Positions 44,182-55,952 of a DNA stretch of 64,000 nucleotides are shown piece after piece; the first letter of the stretch is position 1, and each line of letters starts with the position of its first letter. This DNA comes from Cristatella mucedo (lineage: Eukaryota > Bryozoa > Phylactolaemata > Cristatellidae). The position numbers and the translations under genes are program-made. Below the pieces are notes generated by a model, which made no database searches, had not been told where the DNA came from, and worked only from the letters and a program-made list of their open reading frames with translations. The stretch is taken from positions 248,001-312,000 of the forward strand of contig WPIO01000129.1 of the NCBI GenBank assembly GCA_009760855.2, read 5' to 3'.

Positions 44182-44359
44182 GACAAGGAAGAGAAGCATC
44201 AAGTTCTTGTAGATGGTAGAGCGTTGCAATGTGTAGTCAGTATTCAGCAACGTCACGGTCTGCATCGGGCTCTGGCTGCTCGATCTATTCCTCATGCCAT
44301 CACAATTAAGATCATGTATCATGATTGCACATATAGGTCGACCCCATGCCACGGCTCAA

Positions 44360-44387
44360 AGCTCGGCTCAAAGCTTTGAGCCGAGCT
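44360..44387. repeat. Perfect 28-bp palindrome
   Basis: AGCTCGGCTCAAAG followed directly by its reverse complement CTTTGAGCCGAGCT, with no spacer. An extra direct copy of CGGCTCAAAGCT precedes it at 44352-44363. Confidence 0.95.
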
Positions 44388-44615
44388 CCTCAGCTGCATT
44401 CACCGAGTTTACTCTCAGAGAACCCTTTTTACAGCTGAAAATTGATTGCTTACAGCATCATAGGTTACATTATAGCACTAAGTGATTCTCCAACTACCTT
44501 TTAGCAGACAGTTAGTGGTTTGTGGACATAGGTTGATAAGTAATTCCGTTTCTATGTGGCGTATATACTTTCCATCTGCATCTCTGCCGTATCCTGTAGA
44601 CCTAACTGCTGGTGA
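44388..44615. other. Intron 1, unassigned
   Basis: No element recognised. Confidence 0.4.
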
Positions 44616-44679
44616 ACCGTGATGGTACACTAGGTAAGGCAGTTGCTTTCACGACCTCGGGACCGAGGTCGTGGGTTGC
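44616..44679 (+). mobile_element. SINE-B 5' part fused to LINE-A
   Basis: ACCGTGATGGTACACTAGGT, GGCAGTTGCTTTCACGACCT and CCGAGGTCGTGGGTTGCA match the head of the SINE-B copy at 54736. At the B-box the sequence switches, without a gap, to LINE-A coding sequence (GGCGATTGCAGCTGGTGCAA). Confidence 0.75.
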
Positions 44680-45350
44680 AGGCGATTGCAGCTGGTGCAA
44701 AATTCCGCAGCTAGGCTTGTCTGTCGTGAGCGTCGCAGTTGCCATATCACGCAACTTCTCGCCGACCTGCACTGGCTACCGGTCAAGCAACGGATCGACT
44801 TCAAGGTTTTGTCGCTCACTTTTAGGTCACTTGCTTCATTCTTTGGCTCCAGCCTATCTCTCAGATCTACTTGTCCACCACGCCATGCATCGTACCACCC
44901 GCTTTTCGGAATCCAACAGTTTACCAATACCTCGTACAACCCTCAGATCCTTTAGAGACTGTGCATTTAGCTCGTATGCTCCCAAAGCCTGGAATTCACC
45001 CCCCGACTTGCCTCTGAACGTCCCTTGACTTGACCACATTTAAAAAGAACTTAAAAATACACCTATTTAGGACAGCATTTAGTGGGTCCCTGTGATTCGT
45101 CCTTCATGTGCTTATGAGTGCTGACACTGTGCATGCTGCCACTAACCACATTTGCATGCTGACCCTGTGCATGTCACCCCTAACCATATTATTCATTTTG
45201 TTTGTTTTTCAAGCATGATTTTACTTGAGATTTGAGATTTTACTTTTAATTGCATTTCCCTTTGCAGCAAATATAAAGCGCCTAGAAAGAGATTGAGTTA
45301 TCTGAGGGCACTTTATCAGGTGCATTATTATTATTATTATTATTATTAAT
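44679..45350 (+). mobile_element. LINE-A copy, C-terminal part and complete 3' end
   Basis: The frame 44671-44955 reads RRLQLVQNSAARLVCRERRS, then LLADLHWLPVKQRIDFKVLS. After a frameshift come YAPKAWNSPPDLPLN and, further on, the 3' UTR (GTGCATGCTGCCACTAACCA, GCATGCTGACCCTGTGCATG). The tail is AAAGCGCCTAGAAAGAGATT and (ATT)n ends at about 45349. A comparatively young copy with a well-preserved 3' UTR. Confidence 0.9.
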
Positions 45351-45800
45351 TGCCCCATCGAAATACTTCTCACCAATATGCAGTGGCTCTCCATCAATAC
45401 ATGTACCCACCTCGGGGTTCAATCGCTTACTTATAGGATCGTTCATTCTCTTGAATCTATCTACCGATCCGAAATACTTCCTAATCAGGCTTTGCTTCCT
45501 ATCACCTGTTCTTCCGACTCAATTGGTTTAGCTGTGTCTCTAACCAACCTCAAGTCCTTTAGAGATCATGCTAGCATTTCATATACTCTCAAAGATTGGC
45601 GCTCACTCCCGACTGACGTCCTGACATCGTACAGCTTAACAACCTTTAAAAAGCACCTAAAAACCCGAATGTTCAAGGCAGCATTTTCTCCATCGGCATA
45701 GAATGCTCTTTATGTGCTTAGGAATGCTCACGTTGAAAACTTTATCGCTAAGCAACTGATTTGGTTCCTTCCTAAAGTATATTGAATACCTAGAAAGAGA
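45351..45800 (+). mobile_element. Second L2-like LINE, divergent subfamily
   Basis: Begins directly after the LINE-A ATT tail. The 107-codon frame 45378-45701 contains SLTYRIVHSLESIYRSEILP, NLKSFRDHASISYTLKDW and TTFKKHLKTRMFKAAFSPSA. These parallel the LINE-A C-terminus (LTFRSLHSLAPAYLSDLLP, AWNSLPTD, KTRLFRTAFSGS) but at a clear distance. A hairpin-tail remnant (ACCTAGAAAGAGATGCTAGC) ends it near 45805. Confidence 0.8.
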
Positions 45801-45805
45801 TGCTA

Positions 45806-46667
45806 GCACTTCATGGCTCAAGCTCGTCGGTTTGAGTTTTGCAGCAAGCCTTTTTGATTGGCAAGCAGCCAGCAGAGTTGAGTCATTAAGGCTATTCTGA
45901 AGCTACAGAAGTGATGCTTTTAAAGTCACTGCTCTCTGCTTTTTTAAGTGAATGTGTCTTGAGCACCTTTTCCGTTCTGCATTTGAAGCTCTACTGAACT
46001 CTACTCCGGAGTTTTTTGAGATATGGCTTTTCAAATGAAAAGTTAAAATAACATCAGTCAAATTGGTTAGCTGGCTTTTTCGATTGTTTTAACTGAAGTG
46101 TTTGCATAGGGGGCTGAGCTTTTTTAACTCAGTTATAAAAACCAACGTGCTTGCTAAGCACCTACCTGCCAAAACCATGAGTGCATGCAATATGAAACCT
46201 TTTTCCATAAACTTCTACTATGAAGCTTGTTCCTATGAAATGGCGGAATTCTAAAAATTGCTTTTCCTGACTTGTTCTCGCATTTCCCATACCAAGTCTA
46301 ATATTCTGCTAAGCACGTGACTCTGGCTGGCTGAATATAAAGTGATCACGATGTTCTTTTAAATGCGTGCCATTTTTCCTATCGTCACTGATACCTAACT
46401 AATCCAATGAACTCACGGGTTTAACTATAGTTCTTGTTCTGCTAGCCGGATAGTTTGGGCTTTACAGTATTGTACTTGGTAGTAAGTAGTTGATGCAAAC
46501 GTTGATGACATTCATTAGAAGTTTTTTACTCGGAACGCTTGTCAGCAGCATGGTAGCCAAATTATGCACTAGCTTCTCAGTGTGTTTCGAGACTTAAGTC
46601 GGCTTCATTCACTACTGCACAATTCCATGCTAGCAGCAGTGCAATTCAGCTCACCCAGTCCTTTTCC
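45806..46667. other. Intron 1, unassigned
   Basis: No frame above 60 codons and no recognised repeat. Confidence 0.5.
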
Positions 46668-47200
46668 TACTATTACTAATAAGGATAATACATGTGTAGC
46701 GGTACGAAGAGAACTGAATCTAGTCTAGCCACTTCTCAAAGGCTAGATTTGCTGGCAAATCATAGTAACGTGCACAAGAGTAGCACCCTTAAGTAGATAT
46801 GAGACTGTACACATAGACGGACCAAATGCTGTGAGGAGTTGGCAGATGTTTAGCTTTTCTTGAAGTGTTCTCAATATTTGGGGTATGTCACGAAGCAAGC
46901 CGGCAAAGAGTTACAGGCCCTGGGTGCATAGAAACTGAACGTATGGTCTCCGGAGGAAATTTTTATGTCGTTTAGAGGCATAGCTAGACTATCGTGGTTA
47001 GAGTAGAAGGCAGTACGAGGGGCAGCACTAGGAGTTGGGATTTTAGATTGGTGAGCCAGAGCAAAATAATGAAGGGACCTAGCAGTGAGTGACCGAACCT
47101 GGACGTGATCAGCTGCTCTCTAAGGAATTAGTGTCGGCTGGAGAGATTGCGTAATGCGATGGGTGTGGCATTCACGACGGAAAGCCGAGATTCCAAGTTG
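46668..47200 (-). mobile_element. LINE-A-related copy, degenerate, reversed
   Basis: Starts with the reversed tail (GTGTAGCGGTACGAAGAGAA, CTGAATCTAGTCTAGCCACT). The reversed C-terminal region follows: GGTCTCCGGAGGAAATTTTT, CAAAATAATGAAGGGACCTA, TGGCATTCACGACGGAAAGC, in the same order and spacing as LINE-A minus copies, but strongly diverged. Confidence 0.7.
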
Positions 47201-47634
47201 AGTAGCCATCTATGTGCATCCTAATGCAGAAAAGGTCCACCTGCCCCTTGCATAGGCTTCAACGAGGCAGAAATGGCTACTTATCATCAGATGTTAGACA
47301 TAGCCTGATATCCCCGTCAAAGAAAAAAAAACTCTGGCCGAAAGGCGATCATCATACATTGTAAGAGCTGGCTCTGTAAACCTTCACTGATGGACATAGC
47401 AGTTACGAAGTGCGTACGTACTGATAGCCTGAACTTTACTGCCCTTTCTCTCAGGTCTCCATCGGGGCCAACCCCTTAACTCTTTTTTCCCCACATGGGA
47501 TGGCAGAGTCCAAAGCTTAGAGGCATCTGGTATGCACAACTGTGGAAGATCTGCCCACTAGTAACATCTCCGACGGCTAGGCTCCCACATTGCCATAGCC
47601 ATGGCTCCAAGACTCACAAAACAAAAGCAATTCA
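47201..47634. other. Intron 1, unassigned
   Basis: No recognised element. Confidence 0.45.
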
Positions 47635-47770
47635 CACTCCAGCGGTTAAGGTGCTCGCCCCGACTAAGGTCTGGCTGAGGTCGTGGGCTCGAGCCCTGAG
47701 GCATAGGTGAAGCGCCTGAATAGAGATTTAGTTCTCTTGGGTCGCTATACAAATGAATTATATTTTTATT
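47635..47770 (+). mobile_element. SINE-A copy
   Basis: CAGCGGTTAAGGTGCTCGCC, CCGACTAAGGTCTGGCTGAG, B-box-like GGGCTCGAGCCC, tail AAGCGCCTGAATAGAGATTT and CTTGGGTCGCTATACAAATG. It ends in an ATTTTT-rich stretch. Confidence 0.88.
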
Positions 47771-48236
47771 TTTTTTTAGTTTTATTTTGTGTGAATATGA
47801 GTAGGGCCGTGCACACAAGAGAGGGGAAAATATTTAACTAAGGTATGAAATTTGGTCTGCAGGTGGTTTCATCGGTTGTCAAACTAAACTAAATAAATCA
47901 GGTGATGTGTCCACTGAGAGATCTAGACAGTAACATCAGATCACTGGCCATGTTGTATGACAAATTGCCAGCTAAACTCATTCAGTCCATGCCAGCCCAG
48001 ATAGCTGCAATGATCACTAATCGGTGAGGAGCAGCAACGTACTTCCATTTGTACTTCTACCACACATACTGTAGTTGTATTGCTAAATAGTTTGTGTGTT
48101 GGGCTGTTGTGTTTATTTTGGCATAACTTTCACTTGTTTGGACTCGTTAAGTAGATTTTAAAACTGCCTCTAGCAATGGTCAACCAGGTGGCCATAATTT
48201 TGGTGGGTTCTGATCTGTGTCCGTGTGTGTGTCCGT

Positions 48237-48305
<69 letters not shown>

Positions 48306-49739
48306 TGCATTCAGAATACCTTTAAGCTTGTAAACACTGCTCAATGTAATATACAATAACTGCTAGCACTTCATGGAGCCAGTCTTAAGCTCTGCAAGTG
48401 AATCATGTCTGATAGAATCCATTCGTGACCACGAGCTTAATGAGAATTTCACATGCTGGAATTCTGGGGAATGCTTTACCTGGATGGCAATGGTATGAAG
48501 TTGAATGAGATTGGCAACAATAGTTACTCGGTCACCCTTTTCGGTGTCCATGAGGTTTGGAAGAAATATGGTTTGCCTTGTCAAATTCTGGCTGTGTAAC
48601 ACTAGCAGCATTGCGATAGATCGATGTGCCGACCTTGTGTATTTGAGCTATTGAATGCAACCACTGCCAGGGTCAACGGAGCAGGCAGCAGAGAAAACTA
48701 ACTGTGATATAGATTTACCCAGTGGCTCTTGATGTATCCAAGGCTGCACGAAAGCTTGACGAAACCTTGTGCTTGTCCGAACAAAACGATAGCTTTGCAG
48801 TGAATTACTCTGTGGCTGCCAGCACCAGGCTTTACCTGCTATGTTTGAATGATAGCCTATCCTCGACTAAGCTGTAGTTTCCTTAGTGGCCATGCAGGTT
48901 GTTCTTCGTTAAAAATGGTCCTTTAACAAAACTGAGAAACCCACTGATACTGGCTGACAAAGCTCAGTTACAATCTCGCAGTTTTTTCAGTCAACTTGAT
49001 ATAAACAGGGATCCAGAGCAGATATGAATGTGCAAAATTGTGTGGGTTGCTTGAAGCCAGTGAGACTGCGACTGAACAGCACACTAAGGCAGTGCTGCTT
49101 GACACCTGGCCCATCGATCTAAGTTTGCTTGTTAATTATGCTCGTATTCGTGTTAGTCATTAGGCTACACTATAATTTTGGCCTTAGTTGCAGCTTGCTA
49201 TGTTTGGCTTAGTGAGTAACTGCTATGCTTAGGATACAGCACAAGCAAATTCTTGCAACAGAAAACTGTACTACCTTTAACGGATTGACCGGCTACCAAG
49301 TCAACGGTTCCCATGTAAACAAATGGGCATGTGTGGTCACGTGACTATTCCAATCCTCTCGGATGCCATCCACCAAAACTTATGTCTGGCCCATGTCGTC
49401 TACGACGATGATGAGTCAAGGTACCCGAATGTCTTGCCCGACCCCTGCCAAATTGAAGCTCGGTATGAACATACTACCAGTTGCACAGTTTTCTGTGGGG
49501 ACAAGAGTGGTTTTGATGTCACCACAGAGACATGACCATTAATACCGAGAAATTTCGAGGCGGCTGAAAATCTCCGATGGTACTGTTATGAACATGATTA
49601 TGAAACATCTTGATTAAGATAGCACAGAGGCTCTGCCGTGCGCATGTAGGTTGCCGTCGAGTCACTTCTTCTGGGGGGAGACTTCTTCTGCTTCTTAAAA
49701 GCTTGGCTCTGAGCGACAGGTTGGCCACTGCTAAAATTG
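47771..49739. other. Intron 1, unassigned, with (GT)n at 48219-48303
   Basis: A GT microsatellite of about 40 units (with two GTCC interruptions at its start) occupies 48219-48303. Frames 48363-48611 (-) and 49323-49535 (+) have no motif that I can name. Confidence 0.5.
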
Positions 49740-49803
49740 ACTGTTCTCTGAGTTCTCTGTGAGAGCTATATCAAATGTATCATTATTATTATTATTATTA
49801 TTA
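49740..49803 (+). mobile_element. LINE tail fragment with (ATT)n
   Basis: GAGTTCTCTGTGAGAGCTAT, ATCAAATGTATCATTATTAT resembles the LINE-A hairpin tail followed by ATT repeats. A very short 3' piece. Confidence 0.6.
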
Positions 49804-50479
49804 ACAAACAAGGACTGAACTCACGAGTGGTTAAGTGCAAGCCATTATTGACCGTGCAGCACTAAAAGGCAGAGCTGGATTATGCTTGCCGACGACACCG
49901 GCACTGGACAGCTGGGCAGTGGAGCTGAGTGCTGCAGCACTGATGAATCCAAATTCAATCAAGTCCCAACAAAGGAAGTCTCAAGGTTGCGTACAGGGAA
50001 TCGCTGATATGGCTGTCCTTAAAGCAGGAACTATAAAAGCCGGCGCTCCACAGGTTCGATAAAAACCCTCTTTGTATATTTTTTGAGTTATGAGCTCGAA
50101 ACCAGTGATATCCAGGGGGCCTGCAGTAGCCGAGGAAGAAAACTACAGTTTTTATTATATCAGAGGCACGTGCCTTTTGCACAACTAAGGCTCATCAAAA
50201 TAGCCAATTCCACTGAAGTCTAAGGAAAGTACAAATGGAATTACTATTGCCTCAGTACTGCCAGGCCTGGAGAGGATCTGTGGCTAAAAGCACCACCAAG
50301 AGCATGGGCTGGCGAAGCATTGGACACACAGATCGCATTCCGGAAGTTGTTACTGTAGAGACTTAGGTTTTATCGATATTACGAGTGCAACTGTAGATGG
50401 CAAAATAGACCAATATTTTCCCTTAAACACCAGTTTCTCAAGAATTCTTCGAAAAGCAGAAATTTGGATTTTTGGCTGC
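49804..50479. other. Intron 1, unassigned
   Basis: Could include the decayed 5' part of the Tc1/mariner element that becomes recognisable at about 50490, but no motif is clear. Confidence 0.35.
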
Positions 50480-51010
50480 GACAAAAGAAAGTATGCTAGC
50501 TGGCAAAGGGGTAAAGTGTACATGGTCGTTTGTCTGAAAAATTCTGTGAAATTAGGGGGTGAAAGTGTAATGGTGCGGGTTGCTACTCAACTTCCTGTTC
50601 TGTGTATCTGTACATGGTTATAGGAATTTTGAATTAAAATGTCTGTGTCAACTTTGTTCAGAATGTTGGCTTGCATCTGCTTACTCTCGTCGTGGGCTTG
50701 ATTTCTGCTGGTAGCACGACACCGATCCGAAGCGCACTTCTGTGGCGGTTCAACAGTTTTTCACGAAACTGCTGACTATGGTTTCAAGCCAATCGAGGTC
50801 ATGCAGTGCCCAAGCCAAAACCCAGACTTGAACCAAATAGAACGTCTGTGGGACGAAGTCGAACGAGCATTAAGATTCGGAGTTCTGTGGTTCATGAAAT
50901 CCTATGAGTTTTTTTCAAGCTTTGAATGATTCCTGAGCCTCACTTCTTCCAGAAACGTTCCGGTAGTTGGTGGAGTTAATGCCGAGATTATTGGGTGGAT
51001 TTAGAAAAAT
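50480..51010 (+). pseudogene. Tc1/mariner transposase relic
   Basis: Three blocks of a Tc1-type DDE transposase lie in order, in different frames. NSVKLGGESVMVRV at about 50546-50587 is the VKHGGGSVMVWG block. DTDPKRTSVAVQQFFTKLL at about 50719-50775 contains the second catalytic Asp (normally DNDPKHTS). PSQNPDLNQIERLWDEVERA at about 50811-50870 carries the third catalytic residue region (PDLNPIExLWD). The 5' half with the DNA-binding domain and first Asp is not recognisable. Frameshifts between blocks show it is dead. The spacing fits a single, partly expanded copy lying in intron 1 of the LITAF-like gene. Confidence 0.85.
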
Positions 51011-54000
51011 TCATGGTGCTTCGACAGGTTATTGACTGTACGCAATAAATTGCATGTAATTATATATTTCTTAGCTTTTCTGCTTAATAAAACTGCTACA
51101 GAGCCAGATGCAATCTAAATCTTTTGTGGTTTGAGTAAAATAATTTGCTGGTACCAGATGCATAGAAACTTGTAGAGACCTGTGTGTGCTCGCTCCCTAA
51201 TTTAGGGGCTAATTTTCAACGTCTGCCTGTGACATTACATGTTTAATCTGTTTCTTGACCTCTTCTGTGAATGCTGCGATAGCCTTATATTAAGTCAGAT
51301 TTTGAATTTTAGTTTTTTATATGAAGCTCTAAGAAACACAGAAAGAGGGAGCTTGGTTTCAGCACACCACTTTTATCTAGAGCAAGATCATATACTTGAA
51401 CTCAGTAACTCCAAAGAAGTCCTCCTTTTTTGCTCGGTAGATTTCTTGTAACCCTAAACTGCAAGTGAAAATGGTGGTTATCCTGTTTTTTGCATTGACT
51501 TATGTGTCTCATGTGAACACGTGGGAATTTTTCTCATAGCTCTGTTGAACCATTCGACAGTATCTTTAGATATCGCTCGGTGCATAATCTGTGGGGAGGC
51601 AAAATCATTGTGTCGTGTTTTGGTTATTCTGATTATCTGCTGTTTTATTACCAAATATTTTTCATCAAACAGACTGAAACATTCAAAACACTGAAATTGT
51701 GACTTCAAACTATCTGGATCAGTGCTCAGCTCATTGGTAATGTGAGTTACATGAACGTGAATTATGGTCTAATATTTTTTTTAATGAATCACCTTCAGAG
51801 CTCCACGGACTTTAATAAACCGGAAAAGAAAGCAAACGCTATATCTTTGCATTCTGAAGAATTCAATCCGAGCCTTTAATACCCAATGCAACTGTTGCAG
51901 TCCCTCCTTTGATCACGGAAATAAGCTATTTAATCTTGTATTTAGGTGACAAGAATGCTGTTTGGAGAGACATTCAACATCGATCACGCAAATCGTCACA
52001 CAGCATGGCACCTAAGGGTTGTATCGCTGTATCATGTTTATCTGTAGAAGCTGCTATAGCTGTTCAGCATTGGTTGCAATAGACCAATCGTTGACTGAGG
52101 TAGTGCGGTGAGTGACAGTGAGTCAATAACACTTTCAGGCTTACTGTAGTGCCTGTCTACAGTAACGGTTCATTCTGCAGTTCTTAGTTCTGTTAAATTC
52201 TTCTTTCTACTTTATATGTTGAACTAGGTATTTTTATAAATATTTACGATGAGCCTATGCTTCAAGGACTTACCTGATCATGGACTGTACATTGCTTGTC
52301 AGGTCAGCTGTTGATGTGCGGCCACTATTTTGATTAAAAAAAGGCACTTTCTCAATATGACATCTTATGTATAACTTTTACCGAAGAGGTTGTTTCGTGA
52401 TTTTTGGGGCTGTCAAAGTCCTTCATTAAATGTAGTAGCATTTGTTACTGTTCTTTAGCTGCACCCATATCCAGCACCAGATTCCCATGACTGGTGGCTG
52501 AGCTTGCATGAATATTGCTGCCAGCATTGCACCGATAATTGAAGGACCGAGCCACCAAGGGGTTTATCTCTTATCATTTCTCGAACTCTGCCCTTTTGGG
52601 AATCAGCTTATATTGCCAAGTGTTGTTGATCGCACGTAAAAATAGTGTGGATTAGTTGCTATTGCTTGCTTAAAGATTATGTTGTGATGGGTAAGTTCTG
52701 GCAGAATTTCTTTGCTTGCATAGCCGTTACTTGCTTATACCAAACCTGGGCCTGGTTGTACATTTCAAGGGTGCATGTTATGCTGTCGTGCAGTTTTCAG
52801 TTTACAGTAACTAACCATGCTAAGCTGCTAATTACACTCCGGTGTCACCTGAACAATAAAGAAATCTTACCAGTAGTCTGGAGATGAGTTGAGGACACAA
52901 GGTAGCTGAAACTGTTGAAAACGGTCGGCAAAGCTTAGACAAGCATAAGCCGTGACCACTATTTGAGGTCAGAGAGATAATTTTGCTTTTTATAGGCACA
53001 GGTCGTCGAAAAACCCTCCGCGGCTTTAGCTTCAGAAGCATGCAACTGGTTTCCTTGCATTTTAAATGCTCATCTAGCGACCATTTTTAGCACAACCGGC
53101 GTTCGTCATTAAGTTTGCCTCTTATCAAAAGCAGCTTCCTCGGATCGCGAAGGGTCTGCCTTTCCGGACTGCCTAAAGGCCTTGCTCAGCACCGCAGAGT
53201 CAGGTTATGAAGCATGATGCAGCAGACCTAAGCAGTGCAGTAGTTCAGCTTAGCTCCTGCAGGGCCGATGTAGTTTAGTAGAATGAATCTGCTGGAAAAA
53301 CAGCAATGTACCTGTGCATTCAGTTGTCTGGACTGAGCTCGTTCTTGCTTCGGTGTGGGGGTCGGATTTTCCAGTCCAAATATAAGATAACTAAAAATTA
53401 GTACTTGCCTTTATTTTACCTACAAACAGTTCCATGCAGCAAGCATGCCTTGACAATTGGAGATATTCTCTGCATTACTATTTCCATTGCAAATGTTAAT
53501 GGTACATCGTAATCTAGTTGGCTTGTTTTCGTTGGTTGTGCGTATTCGGTATCCTGCTATTCAACCTGCATCAGTTCTACAGTTGTTATTAATTGCAGCC
53601 ATTGTGAGTTGCTTCATTAGAAGGCTGCACAAGAGCTCTTCTGCAGTCGTGCTATCCACATTCAAGCTTGTCCAGAAGTTCCCTAATTAGAACCATCCAA
53701 TATTTTTTTAGTGAGCCCAAAGCCTGCCAACAAATTTTGTTCTGCCATAGACTTGGATATCCTCTTTGTGAAGACAAATCTATTTTTATTGGTTACTGGA
53801 TTTGCATGAGACGTGGCTTCTTTCAGTCATTAGTTTCTAAGCTATGCTTGCATTCTCGAATTTCCTTCTTACCGGTGCAGACTTTCCTCTTAGTTGGGGC
53901 GTTTACCACATCCGTCAATGCTGGGAAAATTGGTGGCCGACTTAATCTTGCCCACAACCACCTGCTCTAATGTGGAAGGGTGGATAAGACCGAATACTCC

Positions 54001-54735
54001 CCATGGTAGCCGCAAAGCCATCGCTAGTTGAAGTTTTTCTCACGGCTGCCGTTATCATTGGAAATAATAATGGGCAGGATAAGAAGAAAATGACGGTAAG
54101 CATATAGGAATGGGTGTTTTTAGGGAAAGAGCTTATGTGTAAGTAATGTTCGATGTTAATGGTGTCTGGGTGCATTTCATTTACCGAAGGTAGCATCTCC
54201 TTTTTAGGAGTATGTCAAGCCGTGGATGCATTGCATTAACGTCCCATGAAAAAGGAACCTGTCCTGAACGCCTTGATAACTTTGAGGGTGCGATTGGCAG
54301 CCATTGTTATGTTGGGGGCATATGTGTCGCACCCAGGGTTTTTATGGGTTGGCCGATGCAACAAGGAGGCTCAAAGTAGTTGATGCCTCTTCTTCTTGAC
54401 AATTGTCGCCTAGTGGGTTGCGAGTCGGGAGCGAGTCAGGACGAAAGTCAAAAGTGTAAACGCAGCTTTAGCGAGATCTGTTTTGTCAGCACAGTTGACA
54501 TATTGACTCGAAACGGTCAATTAACCGAATGAGATAGTTTTCGGCAGGCTAGTAAGCAGCCAAGAAATTAGTCCCTGAGGGAAAGAGGGGGATTCGGTTG
54601 CTTGTTGAATAATCCACTCAATTTGCTGTTAAAGTAAGCAGGCTTTGTACAAACGGATCATGTGCATTTACACAATGACAATTATAGCTCACTACCATGA
54701 CAGCATGCAATGCTACAATTGTGTAAATCTAGTGA
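51011..54735. other. Intron 1, unassigned (3.7 kb)
   Basis: No gene or repeat recognised. Short frames (51239-51451, 52645-52887, 53457-53690, 53668-53970) have hydrophobic composition but no motifs and no splice pattern that would fit the LITAF-like gene. Confidence 0.5.
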
Positions 54736-54905
54736 TGTGCCGTGATGGCACACTAGGTAAGGCGGCTGCTTTCACGACCTCGCTCCCGAAGGTCGTGGGT
54801 TCGATTCCTGCGGTGGGCGATTCTTTATCGCCACTGCAAGCGGTGGTGATAGCCATAAAGGCTCTTCTGTCGCTATACAAAAAAGAGGCTGTTTAATCAG
54901 CTAGG
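54736..54905 (+). mobile_element. SINE-B copy, best preserved
   Basis: tRNA-like head with A-box TGGCACACTAGG (54746-54757 region) and a perfect B-box GGTTCGATTCC (54798-54808 region). The body is AGCGGTGGTGATAGCCATAA and the 3' end GCTCTTCTGTCGCTATACAA, then AAAAGAGGCTGTTTAATCAG. The tail does not match LINE-A, so its partner LINE is not identified here. Confidence 0.88.
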
Positions 54906-55094
54906 ATTTATTTATTTATTTCATCGACTTCCAATTCGCTGAGCACGACCGTTGCAGAAAGATGAGGAGTAGTAGCTGGTCTTAGGTATAGCGAACCCGA
55001 GCCTCCTGATCGATGTTGAAGTCCCTTCAACCCCGCCAGATGCCTGCCTGGCATTGACAATTAAACGTCAGGTTTTCGTTGCAGACTTTTGTTA
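54906..55094. other. Intron 1, unassigned
   Basis: No recognised element. Confidence 0.4.
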
Positions 55095-55580
55095 AGATTA
55101 TTTAGTGCCCCTGTTGAGTCTCACTTCCATGGCTTCTCTGGATGATTTTCTCAAACGGAAATCCTATCAATCTCCTCCTCTGCTCTTCTTGCTGATGCTG
55201 GTGTCCCTGCCGAACGTCTGCCACATCCTTCACCACGCTTTAGTTTGCATGCTCCCACAGCCTGGAGTTCACTACCGACTGACGTCACCACTTCTCCTGA
55301 CTTGACGACCTTTAAAAAGAAGCTTAAAAGGCAGCTGCTGATCGCAGCATTTAGTGATTCGTCTTTTGTGCGCTTATGCATGCTGACAGTCTGCATGCTA
55401 CCACTAACCATAGTTTACATGTTGACCGTGTGCATGTCGCCTCTAATCATGTTATGCTTGTCGACATTGTGCATGTTACCACCAATTGTTTGGTCATGCT
55501 TTCTTTACAGAGTATGTTAAGTGCCTTGAAAGACTTTAAGTTCTCTAATGGCACGATACAGTTGTGTTATTATTATTACT
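55095..55580 (+). mobile_element. LINE-A-like copy, 3' end
   Basis: The end of the coding region reads LPTDVTTSPDLTTFKKKLKR, then QLLIAAFSDSS (55273-55365). The 3' UTR has several repeats of GCATGCTGACAGTCTGCATG type. The tail is AAGTGCCTTGAAAGACTTTA and it ends in TTATTATTATTAC. Confidence 0.85.
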
Positions 55581-55585
55581 TCCCC

Positions 55586-55745
55586 TAAACCTACCCCCCC
55601 CCCGGAAGCCACTTGCAGCTGGACGGCACACATTATGGGTACCTCGGGGCTCCGTGTCCGGTTCTTTTCACAGTTTATACTGTCCCTCTTGCCGATGTGA
55701 TTGCCAAGCACAAGCTAGGCTTTCACTTCTATGCGGATTACAAAT
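55586..55745 (+). mobile_element. LINE-A internal RT fragment
   Basis: After a run of 10 C, the frame reads LFTVYTVPLADVIAKHKLGF, then HFYADYKW. This is the LINE-A segment around the RT active site, with YADD changed to YADY, in a piece of only about 150 bp without a tail. Confidence 0.75.
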
Positions 55746-55952
55746 GGTTTGATGATGATATTCAAAAAGAAGCTGAAAACCTACAAGCTGTTCATTTGAC
55801 AGTTTCGTCTGTCCAGCTTGCCGAAGCAATGTGGACCATTTTTTTCAAACTTTCCCCTTTATAAACAGCTGGCTGTTGCTAGCTAGAGATTGATTCATGT
55901 TCGAATCTTATTCAAAAGTCTTACTGTAGTTAGCATTATTCTCACGTTGTAG

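Noticed and set aside
50680-50715. A separate SINE-B copy
   Set aside because: Only the ~20 bases around a B-box resemble SINE-B; no A-box or 3' body, so it is recorded only as a possible nested scrap in the Tc1 relic.
54780-54812. A functional tRNA gene at the perfect B-box
   Set aside because: The head continues into the SINE-B body and no cloverleaf with a matching acceptor stem is present. It is a SINE head.
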